A stretch of 64,000 nt of DNA from Nocardioides panacis (GCF_019039255.1 NZ_CP077062.1:3472001-3536000); one strand, 5' to 3'; shown: positions 9,660 to 19,328, counted from the stretch's first letter. Notes: a model not told the origin generated them from the sequence alone. Numbers and translations: made by a program.

Positions 9660-10952
9660 GTGACAGAGCCTTCCTCCCGCCTGGACGCGTCGGACCCGAG
9701 TCGGGAGTCGGCGCCGCTGGTGGTGCGCACCGTGCTCGTCGAGGACACCGGGTCGCTGCTGGCCCTGCTTCCCGAGGACCGCGACGTCACCGCGTGGGTG
9801 CGCCGCGGCGAGGGGCTGGTCGGCTGGGGCGTGGCCGCGGTCCGCCGTACGTCGGGACCGGGCCGGTTCGAGGAGGCCCGCACCTGGTGGCTCGAGCACG
9901 CCGGCACCGCCGTGGTCCGCGACGAGGCGTGCCTGCCCGGCTCCGGCCTGGTGTGCTTCGGCTCCTTCGCCTTCGCCGACGAGCCCGGCGACAGCCTGCT
10001 GGTGGTCCCCGAGGTGGTCGTCGGACGCCGCGGCGACACCATGTGGGTGACCACGATCGGCGCCGGGACGATCCCGGCCGGCCCCGGGCTCGCCGCCGCC
10101 GAGGCGGTCGACGCGCCCGTCGGGGTGACCTTCGCGGACGGCGCCCTGAGCGGCACGGAGTGGGAGACGGTGGTCGCCGACGCGGTGCGCCGGATCAACG
10201 AGGGCGCGCTGGAGAAGGTCGTCCTGGCCCGGGACCTGTACGCCACCGCGGAGCAGGACATCGACGTCCGCTGGCCGCTGAACCGGCTGGCTGAGAGCTA
10301 CCCGATGTGCTGGACCTTCCACGTCGACGGGCTGTTCGGCGCCACCCCGGAGATGCTCGTACGTCGCGAGCGCGGCCTGGTCACGTCGCGGGTGCTCGCG
10401 GGCACCATCCGGCGCACCGGTGACGACGCCCGCGACATGGCCCTCGCCGCGACCCTGGCCCGGTCGTCGAAGGACCTCGAGGAGCACGAGTACGCCGTGC
10501 GCTCGGTGGCCGACGCCTTGGCCCCGCACTGCTCGTCGATGAACGTGCCCGAGGCGCCGTTCGTGCTGCACCTGCCCAACGTGATGCACCTGGCCACCGA
10601 CGTGGCCGGCGTGATCCACGACGCGGACGACCCGTCGGCGACCTCGCTCGACCTGGCCGCGTCGCTGCACCCGTCCGCGGCCGTCGGCGGCACCCCCACC
10701 GACGTGGCCACCGCGCTGATCCTGGAGATCGAGGGCATGGACCGCGGGCGCTACGCGGGACCGGTGGGCTGGATGGACGCGAGCGGCGACGGCGAGTGGG
10801 GCCTGGCGCTGCGCTCGGCCGAGATCGAGGGCCGGCGCGTGCGGCTGTTCGCGGGCTGCGGGATCGTCGCGGACTCGGACCCCGAGTCCGAGCTGGCCGA
10901 GGGCCAGGCGAAGTTCGTCCCGGTCCGCGACTCGCTCGGCGGCACCGACTGA
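9660..10952 (+). CDS. menF: Isochorismate synthase
   Basis: Converts chorismate to isochorismate, the entry step of menaquinone synthesis. It belongs to the chorismate-binding (anthranilate synthase I-like) family. C-terminal signatures are [40 protein letters not shown] and [19 protein letters not shown] 9660 gives 430 aa; the frame is open further upstream, but that part is poor in family features and would run into the menG start region. Isochorismate synthases for menaquinone and for siderophores look alike; the men context favours MenF. It is convergent with the metallo-hydrolase at 11154. Confidence 0.9.
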   Translation: MTEPSSRLDASDPSRESAPLVVRTVLVEDTGSLLALLPEDRDVTAWVRRGEGLVGWGVAAVRRTSGPGRFEEARTWWLEHAGTAVVRDEACLPGSGLVCFGSFAFADEPGDSLLVVPEVVVGRRGDTMWVTTIGAGTIPAGPGLAAAEAVDAPVGVTFADGALSGTEWETVVADAVRRINEGALEKVVLARDLYATAEQDIDVRWPLNRLAESYPMCWTFHVDGLFGATPEMLVRRERGLVTSRVLAGTIRRTGDDARDMALAATLARSSKDLEEHEYAVRSVADALAPHCSSMNVPEAPFVLHLPNVMHLATDVAGVIHDADDPSATSLDLAASLHPSAAVGGTPTDVATALILEIEGMDRGRYAGPVGWMDASGDGEWGLALRSAEIEGRRVRLFAGCGIVADSDPESELAEGQAKFVPVRDSLGGTD

Positions 10953-11034
10953 CCCGCACCCCTGCGGCGGGCCGGCGTCGCGGGTGGTGGCCCCTCGGGA
11001 AGACCACCGCCCCACGACGGCGACGTCGGTGCTG

Positions 11035-11059
11035 GCCCACCACCCCCGTGCGGGTGGGC
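11035..11059. terminator. Candidate hairpin between convergent menF and metallo-hydrolase
   Basis: A 7-bp stem GCCCACC/GGTGGGC with an 11-nt loop lies in the 201-bp gap 10953-11153. There is no T-tract, so this is a weak terminator candidate. Nothing else is recognised in the gap. Confidence 0.3.
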
Positions 11060-11153
11060 GTGACCCAGTCTCCCGGGGCGGACGGGACCGCGTCTGTAGG
11101 CAATGGGCACCATGTCCGCTGCCCGTTCGGCCGGTGCGGCAGGGGCCGTTCGG

Positions 11154-11789
11154 TCAGAGCGAGAGGTCGGTGCCGGGCTGCAGCCGCTCGTAGGCGGTCT
11201 CGCCCAGCAGCAGCTCGAGGTTGCGGCCCACGACCCCGAGCCCGGTGTCGTTGAGCAGCCCGTCGTGCACGGCCACCGCGCGCGGGGCCCCGACCGACCG
11301 GCCGAAGTCGATGACCTCGGAGATCTTGCTCCACGGCGCGTGCACCGGCAGCAGGAGCACGTCGACCGGGCCGCCGGGAGGCGTGAGCGAGTCGCCCGGG
11401 TGGTAGACGCGCAGGCTGCCGACGTCGACGACGTACCCGGAGTTGTGGACCCGCGGCAGGTCCTCGTGGATCACCGCGTGCAGCTCGCCGACGGCGGTGA
11501 CCGGCAGACCGACGTCGAGCTGCTCGCCCGGGGAGACGACCGTGACCCGCTCGGCGACGCCCCGGTCCGCCTCGGCGATCTGCGCGCGGACCGCCTCGAT
11601 GGTGAACACCGGGGCGTCGGTGGCCCGCAAGTGGTCGACGTGCAGGTGGTCCGCGTGCTCGTGGGTGACCAGCACGGCGGTCGCGCCGTCGACCGCCTCG
11701 CGCTCGGTGAAGGCACCGGGGTCGATGACGACCACCTGGCCGTCGTGCTCGATGCGGACGCAGGCGTGGCCGAACTTGGTGATCCTCAT
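11154..11789 (-). CDS. MBL-fold metallo-hydrolase (UlaG/YtcJ-like small class), substrate unknown
   Basis: Small metallo-beta-lactamase-fold hydrolase of 211 aa. The metal motif VTHEHADHLHVDHL (residues ~41-54) supplies HxHxDH. Further ligands are probably in ELHAVIH, YHPGDS and AVAVHDG. The N-terminus MRITKFGHACVRIEHDGQVVVIDPG is typical of the UlaG-like L-ascorbate-lactonase superfamily, a fold label that does not define substrate. It has its own leaderless-type -10 upstream, so it need not be cotranscribed with the antiporter gene 22 bp upstream. Confidence 0.88.
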   Translation of the reverse strand: MRITKFGHACVRIEHDGQVVVIDPGAFTEREAVDGATAVLVTHEHADHLHVDHLRATDAPVFTIEAVRAQIAEADRGVAERVTVVSPGEQLDVGLPVTAVGELHAVIHEDLPRVHNSGYVVDVGSLRVYHPGDSLTPPGGPVDVLLLPVHAPWSKISEVIDFGRSVGAPRAVAVHDGLLNDTGLGVVGRNLELLLGETAYERLQPGTDLSL

Positions 11790-11795
11790 GTCACC

Positions 11796-11801
11796 AACCT
11801 A
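11796..11801 (-). promoter_or_regulatory. -10 element TAGGTT of the metallo-hydrolase, leaderless type
   Basis: On the minus strand TAGGTT is followed by six bases and then the ATG at 11789. It lies in the 22-bp gap after the antiporter stop, suggesting independent leaderless transcription. Confidence 0.45.
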
Positions 11802-11811
11802 CTCAAGGTCC

Positions 11812-13717
11812 TCAGCCGAGGCGGTTGTCCACGAAGCACCAGCGCCAGTCCTCGCCGGGCTCCGCGGAGCGCATCACCGGGTGGGCGGCCTCCTCGGCAT
11901 GCAGGCTGGCGTGCCGGCGGGGCGAGGAGTCGCAGCAGGCCATGTGCCCGCACTCCAGGCACTTGCGCAGGTGCACCCACTGGGTGAAGCCGTCCCGCAC
12001 GCAGTCCTCGCACTCCCGCTCCACCCGGGACTCGACGTCGCGCGGCGCCGACCGGAGGTGCTCGCAGAGCGCGATGGTGCCCGCGATGCCGCTGACGGTC
12101 TCGGAGTCGTTGAGCTCCTCGTTGCGGGCCGTGCTGACGTCGAGCATGGACTCCTCCACGTCGAGCGTGGCGAGCACGTCCTCCACCACCTCGTGCGGGA
12201 TCGACCCGGTGCTGCGCACGTGCAGCACCTTGGCCCGCTCGGCGTCGAGCATCTCCAGCCGCAACCGGGTGTAGGACTCGCTGGGAGTCTCCTCGCCGGG
12301 GTTGTTGCCGAGCCGCTCCCACGCCGCGGTGTTGCGCTGGGCGGACCGGTCGCGCAGCGACTGCACGGTGTTGAACGGGTCGTCGTCGTTGTGGTGCAGC
12401 TCCAGGACCTCCAGGCCCGCCGCCGACGCCTTCTCGAACAGCGCGGCCCGCGCCAGCGCGTCCTCCCGCGGGTCGGGCCGGGGCAGCTTGAGCGCCTTCA
12501 CCAGCCACGGCAGCGTCGAGCCCTGGACGAAGAGCGTCGCGGCCGCCACGAACAGCGCGGTGAGGATCAGCGTCTCGCGGTAGTCGAACTCCTTGGGGAT
12601 CGCGAACGCGGCCGCCAGGGTCACCACACCCCGCATCCCGGCCCAGCCGAGCACGGTGGTGTGCTGCCACGACGGGTGCTCCCCGGTCTCCCGGTCCCGG
12701 GCGGGCCGGACCAGCAGGTACCGGGCCGGGAACACCCACACCAGCCGGAGCACGACCACCGCGGCGAAGGTGGCCAGGCACAGCGTGACGACGTCGGTGA
12801 CGGGTACGCCGCTGTCCTGCACGTCGCGCAGGATCCACCGGACCTGGAGCCCGATCAGCAGGAACACCACGTTCTCGAGCAGGAACTGGATGGTGCGCCA
12901 GTTCAGCCGCTCCGCGACCCGTGACCCGGCGGTCTGCAGGATCGGTGCCTTGTGGCCCAGCAGCAGGCCGGCGACCACCACGGCGAGCACGCCGGACCCG
13001 TGGATCTCCTCGGCCGCGACGTACGCGACGAACGGGGTGACCAGGGAGAGGCTGGTGTCGATCACCGGGTCGGTCACGCGGCGCCGCACGCGGCCCACGA
13101 CGAAGTACAGGACCAGCCCGACGAGCACCCCGCCGGCCGCCGCGAGCACGAAGTCGAGGCCGACGTCCAGCACGGTGATCTGGTCGCCGAGGGCGACGGC
13201 GGTGCCCGCGCCGCCCACCGCGATGGCGGTGCGCAGCGCGACCAGGGCGGTCGCGTCGTTGAGCAGCGACTCGCCCTCCAGGATCGTGACGATCCGGCGC
13301 GGGATGCCGATCCGCCGGGCGATCGCGGTCGCGGAGACGGCGTCGGGAGGCGCGACGACCGCACCGAGGGCGAAGGCGGCGGGCCAGGTGACGGCCGGGA
13401 TGACGGCGTAGGCGACCACGGCGACACCGACCGTGGTGAACGCGACGAGACCGATCGAGAGCAGGAGGATCGCGCGCCGGTTGGCGTTGAAGTCGACCAG
13501 GGAGGTCTGCAGGGCCGCGGCGTACAGCAGCGGCGGCAGCAGCCCGACCAGCACCACCTCCGAGGTCAGGTGGACCTCGGGGACGAACGGCAGGAAGGAG
13601 GCGCCGGCGCCGAGCGCGACGAGGACGAGGGGGGGCGGGCAGGTCGTACCGGCCGCAGAGGGCGGCGACGGCGATGACCACGACCGCGAGGGCAGAGAGG
13701 GAGAGGGCTACGTCCAC
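11812..13717 (-). CDS. CPA1-type Na+/H+ antiporter with C-terminal UBP zinc finger; apparent +1 frameshift near N-terminus
   Basis: Cation/proton antiporter of the inner membrane. Roughly residues 1-400 form many hydrophobic helices, with family segments such as GAVVAPPDAVSATAIARR and LEGESLLNDATALV. A polar C-terminal region follows, ending in a zinc-finger of the ubiquitin-hydrolase type: CEDC, then CLECGHMACCDS and histidines in RRHASLHAEEAAHPV. The first ~28 residues (DVALSLSALAVVVIAV..GRYDLPAP) are in another frame. The switch is at a G7 run, 13629-13635, and removing one base joins YDLPAP to LVLVALGAGASFLP for a 634-aa protein. GTG 13717 is the likeliest start. Ion specificity cannot be read from sequence. 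Confidence 0.87.
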
Positions 13718-13751
13718 CCGCCCATTCAACCGGACGGGTGTTCTCCGGGCG

Positions 13752-14672
13752 TTACGCCGGCTGCGCCACCCAGGTCATCGGGTCGCCCCAGCCGAGGTCC
13801 GGCACCCCGTGCTTGGCGAGTGCCATCACCACGAGGCAGCGGCGGTGCGCGGCGAAGGTCAGCACGTGGGCGATCATCCCGCCGTAGGTGAACACCTCCG
13901 CCGGCTCGCACAGCGCGTCGACGAAGGTGTCGTCCAGCCGGCCCTGCTCGGCCACCTCGCGCACCTGGGCGAGGTACGCCGGGCCCTCGACCGCCAGCCG
14001 GTCCCGCAGCGAGTCGACGGACTCGTGCTCCTCGACCGCCCAGTCGTAGGCCCGGTTCGCGACCGCCGCGTTCCACATGGCCATCTGGCCGACCAGCCGG
14101 GAGGCCAGGGACCGGATCGTCTGGTGGTCGTCGTCGACGTTGACCTCGATCGCCTCGTCGAGCTGGTCGTCGCTGAGCCGGGCGGCCCGCTCGACGATCT
14201 CTCCGGTCAGCCAGACGTGGTGCTCGACCATCTTGGTGAGCAGGTCCATGGGTGTCACCTTCTTCTCGGCGGGGAGCCGCAGGCTCCCGGGTGGGTGGAA
14301 GTGCACGTCGCTGGGCGCGTCGATCCGCAGCCGGGTGGGGTGCTCGCGCCACCGGCCGGGCCCGACGCCGTACGCCTTGGTGAACGCCCGGGTGAACGCC
14401 TCGTGCGAGCCGTACCCGGCCTCGACGGCGATGTCGAGGATCGTCCGGCGGGTGGTGGCCAGCCGGTACGCCGAGCGCTCGAGCAGGATCCGGCGGCGGA
14501 ACCGGCTCGGTGACTCACCGGCGACCGAGGCGACGATCCGGTCGAGGTGGAACCGCGACAGGTACAGCCGGCCGGCCAGGTCCTCGGCGGTGGCCTCGTG
14601 GTCGTCGAGCGCGCCGGCGAGGACGTCCAGGAAGCCGGTGAAGTGGTCGGCGGCTGTGCTCATGCTCCCCAT
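13752..14672 (-). CDS. AraC-type HTH regulator fused to a DinB-like domain
   Basis: 306-aa protein. Residues ~5-115 carry an AraC/XylS double helix-turn-helix (DLAGRLYLSRFHLDRIVA and ILDIAVEAGYGSHEAFTRAF). The C-terminal half (from about residue 140, MDLLTKMVEHHVWLTGEIV) resembles the DinB/YfiT four-helix bundle with metal-type histidines (H in MVEHH, H in MIAHVLTFAAHRR). Such fusions are usually transcriptional regulators with a bound-ligand or thiol-linked domain; target genes are unknown. It sits alone between the antiporter and menD, 30 bp from menD in the same direction. Starts at 14672 and 14663 are both possible. Confidence 0.8.
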   Translation of the reverse strand: MGSMSTAADHFTGFLDVLAGALDDHEATAEDLAGRLYLSRFHLDRIVASVAGESPSRFRRRILLERSAYRLATTRRTILDIAVEAGYGSHEAFTRAFTKAYGVGPGRWREHPTRLRIDAPSDVHFHPPGSLRLPAEKKVTPMDLLTKMVEHHVWLTGEIVERAARLSDDQLDEAIEVNVDDDHQTIRSLASRLVGQMAMWNAAVANRAYDWAVEEHESVDSLRDRLAVEGPAYLAQVREVAEQGRLDDTFVDALCEPAEVFTYGGMIAHVLTFAAHRRCLVVMALAKHGVPDLGWGDPMTWVAQPA

Positions 14673-14702
14673 CCTGGCCAGCCGGTCCGGGCGGCCGCTT
14701 GA

Positions 14703-16439
14703 TCAGTCTTGCGCAGCCAGCGCCCGGATCGCGGCGTCCAGCTCGCGGCGGTCGTCCCGGCGTACGACGGCCTCCACCACCTCGATGCCGCCGGCCGGGC
14801 TGGCCAGCGCGTGCTGCAGCTCGGCCACCGAGCCGACCTTCCAGTGCGGGGTGCGGGTGGCGGCGCAGAGGCTGGCCACGTCCACGCCGTGCGGGGTGCC
14901 GAACAGCTTGTCGTAGGACGCCGCGTGCTGCTCGGCGCCCTGCTCCAGGGAGGCGAAGATCGAGCCGCCGTCGTCGTTGACCACCACGATCGTCAGGTCC
15001 GGGCGTTCCTCGCCGGGCCCGATCAGCAGCCCGTTGGTGTCGTGCAGGAACGTCACGTCGCCGAGCAGGGCGATCGCCCGGGTGCTGCGCGGGCGACCCA
15101 GCGCGGCGCCGACCGCGCTCGACACCGAGCCGTCGATGCCGGCCAGGCCGCGGTTGCCGACGACCATCCGCCGGTCGCCGACCTGGTACCTCGCGACCAT
15201 CAGGTCGAGGTCGCGCACGGGGTTGGAGGCGCCGACGAACAGCAGCCCGCCCGGGGGCAGCGCGGCGCTCACCGTGCCGGCGACCTGCTGGGGGGTCATC
15301 GCGCCCCGCTGCGCGAGGTGCTGGTCGAGCCGGCGGGACAGCTCGGCGTCGCGGCGCCGCCACTCCGCGAGCCAGGGGTCGGCCTCGCGCGCGGGCGGCG
15401 CCACCTTCTCGCTGGTGAACCAGCTCGCGTCCACGCCCTCGAGCTCGATCCGGTCGACCACGGCGTGCACGTGGTGCCCGGAGTCGGTCCAGCCCGACGG
15501 CCCCCGCACGGCGTACAGCTCGATGTCGTCGCGGGCCAGCAGCCGGCCGACCGGGCGCGAGAGGGTCGGGTGGCCGAACACCACGACCTGCTGGATGCGG
15601 CCGGCCAGGTCGGCGTCGCCGAGCAGCAGCCGGTAGGTCCGGATCGCCGCCTCGCCGGTGCGCGAGCCGCTGGTCGGCTCGGCGAGCAGCGGCCAGCCGG
15701 CGGCCTCGGCGAGCACCCGGGCCGGCGGACCCGCGTCGTCGCCCGCGACCACGACCGTGCGCAGGTCGCGGCTGACCGGCTCGGGCGTGGCGACCGGGCG
15801 GCCGCCCGGGGTCATCCAGGGGCCGCCGTCGGGCGCCCCGTCCAGCGCGCTCCCCCAGCCGTCACCGACGTCCGGGACCAGCGGCTCCTCGAACTGCACG
15901 TTGAGGTGCACCGGACCGGGCCGGCCGCCGAGCCGGCCGTTGGCGACCGCGGCGGTGCGGGCGGCCAGCGCCCGCCACCCGACGACCTGGCGCCGCTCGA
16001 CCTCGCCGCTGCCCGGGTAGCCGGCCGGCACGTCCGCGTGCTCGCGCACCGCGGTCCCGAAGATCCCGGCCTGCTCGGTGGTCTGGTTGGCGTTGCTGCC
16101 GCGCAGCCGGGCCGGCCGGTCCGCGGTGACCAGGATCAGCTGCACCCCGGCGTGGGACGCCTCGAGCACCGCCGGGTGCAGGTTCGCGACCGCCGTGCCG
16201 CTGGTGGTGACCACCACGACGGGGCGCCGGCTGGTGCGCGCGATGCCCAGGGCCAGGAAGCCGGCGGACCGCTCGTCGATCCGGGTGTGCAGCCGCAGCC
16301 GGTCCTGGTCGCGGTGCGCCGCGAACGCCAGGGCCGCGCTGCGGGAGCCGGGGGCGAGCACCACGTCCCGGACACCGCAGCGGGCCAGCTCGTCGAGCAG
16401 CGTGGTGGCCAGCGCGGTGGAGGCGTTCGCCGGGGTCAT
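14703..16439 (-). CDS. menD: 2-succinyl-5-enolpyruvyl-6-hydroxy-3-cyclohexene-1-carboxylate synthase
   Basis: Thiamine-diphosphate enzyme joining isochorismate with 2-oxoglutarate to give SEPHCHC. The 578-aa product has the N-terminal ThDP pyrimidine-binding domain (VLAPGSRSAALAFAAH, then TTSGTAVANLHPAVLEAS) and the C-terminal diphosphate-binding motif (ALLGDVTFLHDTNGLL followed by VVVNDDGGSIF). ATG 16439 overlaps the menC stop (ATGA). The frame is open further upstream but reads shadow sequence of menC. It is third in the menE-menC-menD operon. Confidence 0.96.
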   Translation of the reverse strand: MTPANASTALATTLLDELARCGVRDVVLAPGSRSAALAFAAHRDQDRLRLHTRIDERSAGFLALGIARTSRRPVVVVTTSGTAVANLHPAVLEASHAGVQLILVTADRPARLRGSNANQTTEQAGIFGTAVREHADVPAGYPGSGEVERRQVVGWRALAARTAAVANGRLGGRPGPVHLNVQFEEPLVPDVGDGWGSALDGAPDGGPWMTPGGRPVATPEPVSRDLRTVVVAGDDAGPPARVLAEAAGWPLLAEPTSGSRTGEAAIRTYRLLLGDADLAGRIQQVVVFGHPTLSRPVGRLLARDDIELYAVRGPSGWTDSGHHVHAVVDRIELEGVDASWFTSEKVAPPAREADPWLAEWRRRDAELSRRLDQHLAQRGAMTPQQVAGTVSAALPPGGLLFVGASNPVRDLDLMVARYQVGDRRMVVGNRGLAGIDGSVSSAVGAALGRPRSTRAIALLGDVTFLHDTNGLLIGPGEERPDLTIVVVNDDGGSIFASLEQGAEQHAASYDKLFGTPHGVDVASLCAATRTPHWKVGSVAELQHALASPAGGIEVVEAVVRRDDRRELDAAIRALAAQD

Positions 16440-17374
16440 GGTCGAGAACCTATCCCCGCGAGCCGGTCCCGCCAGTGCTGCTCGCGCTCCGGTGTGGCGC
16501 GGGTGCGGGCGAGCGCGGCCGCGTCGACCTCCGGGCGCACGACGGGCAGCCGGCCGTCGAGCGGCAGCAGCGGGTGCGCGACGACGTCGTCGGTGAGCAG
16601 CTGGACGGTCGCCAGGCCGCAGGCGAACGGCAGCTCGGGCAGCGCGGCCGCCAGCGCGACGCCGGCCGCGATGCCGACGCTGGTCTCCAGGGCGCTGGAC
16701 ACCACCACCGGCAGGCCGATGTCCTCGGCGATCCGCAGGCACGCGCGCACCCCGCCGAGCGGCTGCACCTTGAGCACCGCGACGTCGGCGGCCTCCAGGT
16801 CCCGGACCCGGTAGGGGTCCTCGGCCCGCCGGATCGACTCGTCGGCGGCGATCGGCACGGCCACCCGGCGCCGTACGACGGCCAGGTCCTCGACGTCCGT
16901 CACCGGCTGCTCGACGTACTCCAGCCCGCCGGCCGCCCGGTCCAGCACGGGGATCCGGCCGACCGCCTCGTCCACCGACCACAGGCCGTTGACGTCGATG
17001 CGGATCCGACCGTCCGGGCCGAGCGCGTCGCGGACCGCCTCGAGGCGGGCCTGGTCGTCGGCCAGGCTCTGGCCCGGCTCGCCGACCTTGACCTTGGCGG
17101 TGCGGCAGCCGTTGCCGGCCCGGACGATCGCCGCCGCCCGTTCGGCGTCGACGGCCGGGACCGTGACGTTGACCGGGACGCTGCTGCGCAGCGGTGCGGG
17201 CCAGCCGACGTCGGCGGCCTCGCGGGCGGCCCGCAGCCAGGGCGCGGCCACCGCGGCGTCGTACTCCAGGAACGGGCTGAACTCGCCCCACCCGGCGTCG
17301 CCGCGCAGCAGCATCCCCTCCCGGACGGTGATCCCCCGGAACCGCGTCGTCATGGGGATGGAGAACACGTTCAC
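16436..17374 (-). CDS. menC: o-Succinylbenzoate synthase
   Basis: Enolase-superfamily dehydratase making o-succinylbenzoate. The catalytic K-x-K motif is TAKVKVG; metal ligands appear in RIDVNG (Asp), EYVEQP (Glu) and AADESI (Asp), and the second catalytic Lys in VLKVQPLGG. GTG 17374 (VNVFSIPMTTRF) overlaps the menE stop as GTGA; ATG 17353 is a later alternative. Product length is 312 aa, within the family range. It is coupled at both ends to menE and menD. Confidence 0.93.
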   Translation of the reverse strand: MNVFSIPMTTRFRGITVREGMLLRGDAGWGEFSPFLEYDAAVAAPWLRAAREAADVGWPAPLRSSVPVNVTVPAVDAERAAAIVRAGNGCRTAKVKVGEPGQSLADDQARLEAVRDALGPDGRIRIDVNGLWSVDEAVGRIPVLDRAAGGLEYVEQPVTDVEDLAVVRRRVAVPIAADESIRRAEDPYRVRDLEAADVAVLKVQPLGGVRACLRIAEDIGLPVVVSSALETSVGIAAGVALAAALPELPFACGLATVQLLTDDVVAHPLLPLDGRLPVVRPEVDAAALARTRATPEREQHWRDRLAGIGSRP

Positions 17375-18414
17375 GGTCGACCCGGGCCTGGTGGCGGGTC
17401 GAGCCGGGCCTCCCGCTGCAGGGCGAGCCGGTCCGGCTTGCCGTTCGGCAGCAGCGGCAGCGCGTCCAGGGGTACGACGCGGCGCGGCGCCCACGCGCGG
17501 GGCAGGGCGTCGGCCACCCAGCCCCGTGCGGCGTCCAGGGCCAGGTCCCCGACCAGCAGCGCGACGACCGCGGCGCCCCACTCGGGATCGGGCACCCCGA
17601 CCACCTCGGCGTCGCGCACCTCCGGGTGCTCCCGCAGCCGCGCCGCCACCGCCGTGGTGGGCACGTTGACGCCGCCGGAGACCACCACGTCGTCGACGCG
17701 TCCGTCGACCCGGAGCAGCCCGTCGTGGTCGATCCGGCCCAGGTCCTGGGTCACGAACCAGCCGCCCTCCTTGGCCTGCGCGGTGAGGTCGGGCCGCCCG
17801 TCGTACCCGGTGAAGACGACGGCGCCCCCGATCCGGACCCGCCCGTCGGCGCCGGTCTTGACCGCGACCCCGTCGAGGGGACGCCCGTCGTACACGCAGC
17901 CGCCGCAGGTCTCGCTCATCCCGTACGTCGCCACCACCCGGACCCCGGCGCGCTCGGCCCGGGTCCGCAGGGCCGGCTCGAGCCGCGCGCCGCCGACGAG
18001 CACGGTGTCGAAGCCGCGCAGGGCGTCCTCGTCGAGCATCCGCACGAGCTGGGTCGGGACCAGGGAGACGTACCGCCGCGCGCCGGTCATCGATGCGGCC
18101 GCCTCGCCGAACGGGCCGTCCTGGACGACCGGCTCGGTGCCGGCCCGGACGGAGCGGAACAGCACCTGGAGGCCGGCGACGTAGGACGGCGGGAGGTTCA
18201 GCAGCCACTGGCCCGGGCCGCCGAGCCGGGTGTGCGTCGCGTCGGCGGAGGCCCGCATCGCCGCCCGGGAGAGCAGCACGCGCTTGGGGGTGCCGGTCGA
18301 GCCGGACGTCTCGACGGCCAAAGGTGCGGGGTCCTCGGCGGCGTCCCACGCACGGAGCAGCGCCAGGATCTCGCCCGCCGTACCGTGCACGGGGTTCAGG
18401 CTGGGGCGGCTCAC
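17371..18414 (-). CDS. menE: o-Succinylbenzoate-CoA ligase
   Basis: AMP-forming ligase activating o-succinylbenzoate with CoA. The 347-aa protein is short for an acyl-CoA synthetase, but short MenE proteins are common in actinobacteria. Motifs are the P-loop SGSTGTPKR, YGMSETCGG, the hinge region (VTQDLGRIDHDG), and the C-terminal Lys in LLPNGKPDRLAL. GTG 18414 begins VSRPSLNPVHG. It is the first gene of menE-C-D and is divergent from menA over 35 bp. Its pairing with menC and menD makes it a better MenE candidate than the longer AMP ligase at 37603. Confidence 0.93.
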   Translation of the reverse strand: MSRPSLNPVHGTAGEILALLRAWDAAEDPAPLAVETSGSTGTPKRVLLSRAAMRASADATHTRLGGPGQWLLNLPPSYVAGLQVLFRSVRAGTEPVVQDGPFGEAAASMTGARRYVSLVPTQLVRMLDEDALRGFDTVLVGGARLEPALRTRAERAGVRVVATYGMSETCGGCVYDGRPLDGVAVKTGADGRVRIGGAVVFTGYDGRPDLTAQAKEGGWFVTQDLGRIDHDGLLRVDGRVDDVVVSGGVNVPTTAVAARLREHPEVRDAEVVGVPDPEWGAAVVALLVGDLALDAARGWVADALPRAWAPRRVVPLDALPLLPNGKPDRLALQREARLDPPPGPGRP

Positions 18415-18449
18415 GAGCAGACACGGTATGCCTGCGAGAATCCCCGACT

Positions 18450-19328
18450 GTGACAACCCCAGCGCAGTGGCTCGAAGGTGCACGCCCCCGCACCCTGCCC
18501 GCGGCCGTCTCCCCCGTGCTCGCCGGCACCGGCGTCGCGGCCTACCTCGACCAGGCGGTCTGGTGGAAGGCGGCTCTCGCGCTGCTGGTCTCGCTCGCGC
18601 TCCAGGTCGGCGTGAACTACGCCAACGACTACTCCGACGGCATCCGCGGCACCGACGCCGACCGGGTCGGCCCGCTGCGGCTGGTCGGGTCGGGGGTCGC
18701 CTCGCCCGGGTCGGTGAAGGCCGCGGCGTTCGCGGCGTTCGGGGTCGCGATGGCGGCCGGGCTGGTGCTGGCCGCGACGACCGGGTGGTGGCTGGTGCTG
18801 GTCGGCGCGCTGGCGGTGGTCGCCGCGTGGTTCTACACCGGCGGCTCGCAGCCCTACGGCTACCACGCGCTCGGCGAGGTGATGGTGTTCGTGTTCTTCG
18901 GGCTGGTCGCGGTGATGGGGACGACGTACGTGCAGACCGAGTCGTTCCCGCTGCCCGCCCTGTACGCCGCGGTGGGGATCGGCGCGCTGGCCTGCGCGAT
19001 CCTGGTGGCCAACAACGTGCGCGACGTGCCGACGGACCGCGAGTCGGGCAAGCGGACGCTGGCCGTCGTGCTCGGCGACGAGCGCAGCCGGTACCTCTAC
19101 GCCCTGCTCGTCGGCGTGGCCGCGGTCGCCCTGGTCGCGCTCGGCCTGTCCACCAGCCGGCTGGCCTGGCTGGGCTTCGCCTTCCTGCTGCCGGCGGTCC
19201 CCGCGGCGCGGCTGGTGCTGACCGGCACCACCGACCGCGGGCTGGTCCCGGTGCTGCAGCGGACCGGCGTGGCCGAGCTGCTGTGGTCCCTCGGCGCCTT
19301 CGTCGGCCTCCTGCTCGCCACCGCCTGA
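18450..19328 (+). CDS. menA: 1,4-dihydroxy-2-naphthoate polyprenyltransferase
   Basis: UbiA-family integral membrane enzyme attaching the polyprenyl chain to DHNA. The first Asp-rich motif is NYANDYSDGIRGTD and the second is NVRDVPTDRESGKRTL; about eight hydrophobic helices span the 292 residues. GTG 18450 opens with VTTPAQWLEGARPRTLPAA, the usual MenA N-terminus. The 35-bp gap to divergent menE must hold both promoters; I see only weak candidates. It is convergent with the MDMPI-type gene at 19400. Confidence 0.96.
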   Translation: MTTPAQWLEGARPRTLPAAVSPVLAGTGVAAYLDQAVWWKAALALLVSLALQVGVNYANDYSDGIRGTDADRVGPLRLVGSGVASPGSVKAAAFAAFGVAMAAGLVLAATTGWWLVLVGALAVVAAWFYTGGSQPYGYHALGEVMVFVFFGLVAVMGTTYVQTESFPLPALYAAVGIGALACAILVANNVRDVPTDRESGKRTLAVVLGDERSRYLYALLVGVAAVALVALGLSTSRLAWLGFAFLLPAVPAARLVLTGTTDRGLVPVLQRTGVAELLWSLGAFVGLLLATA

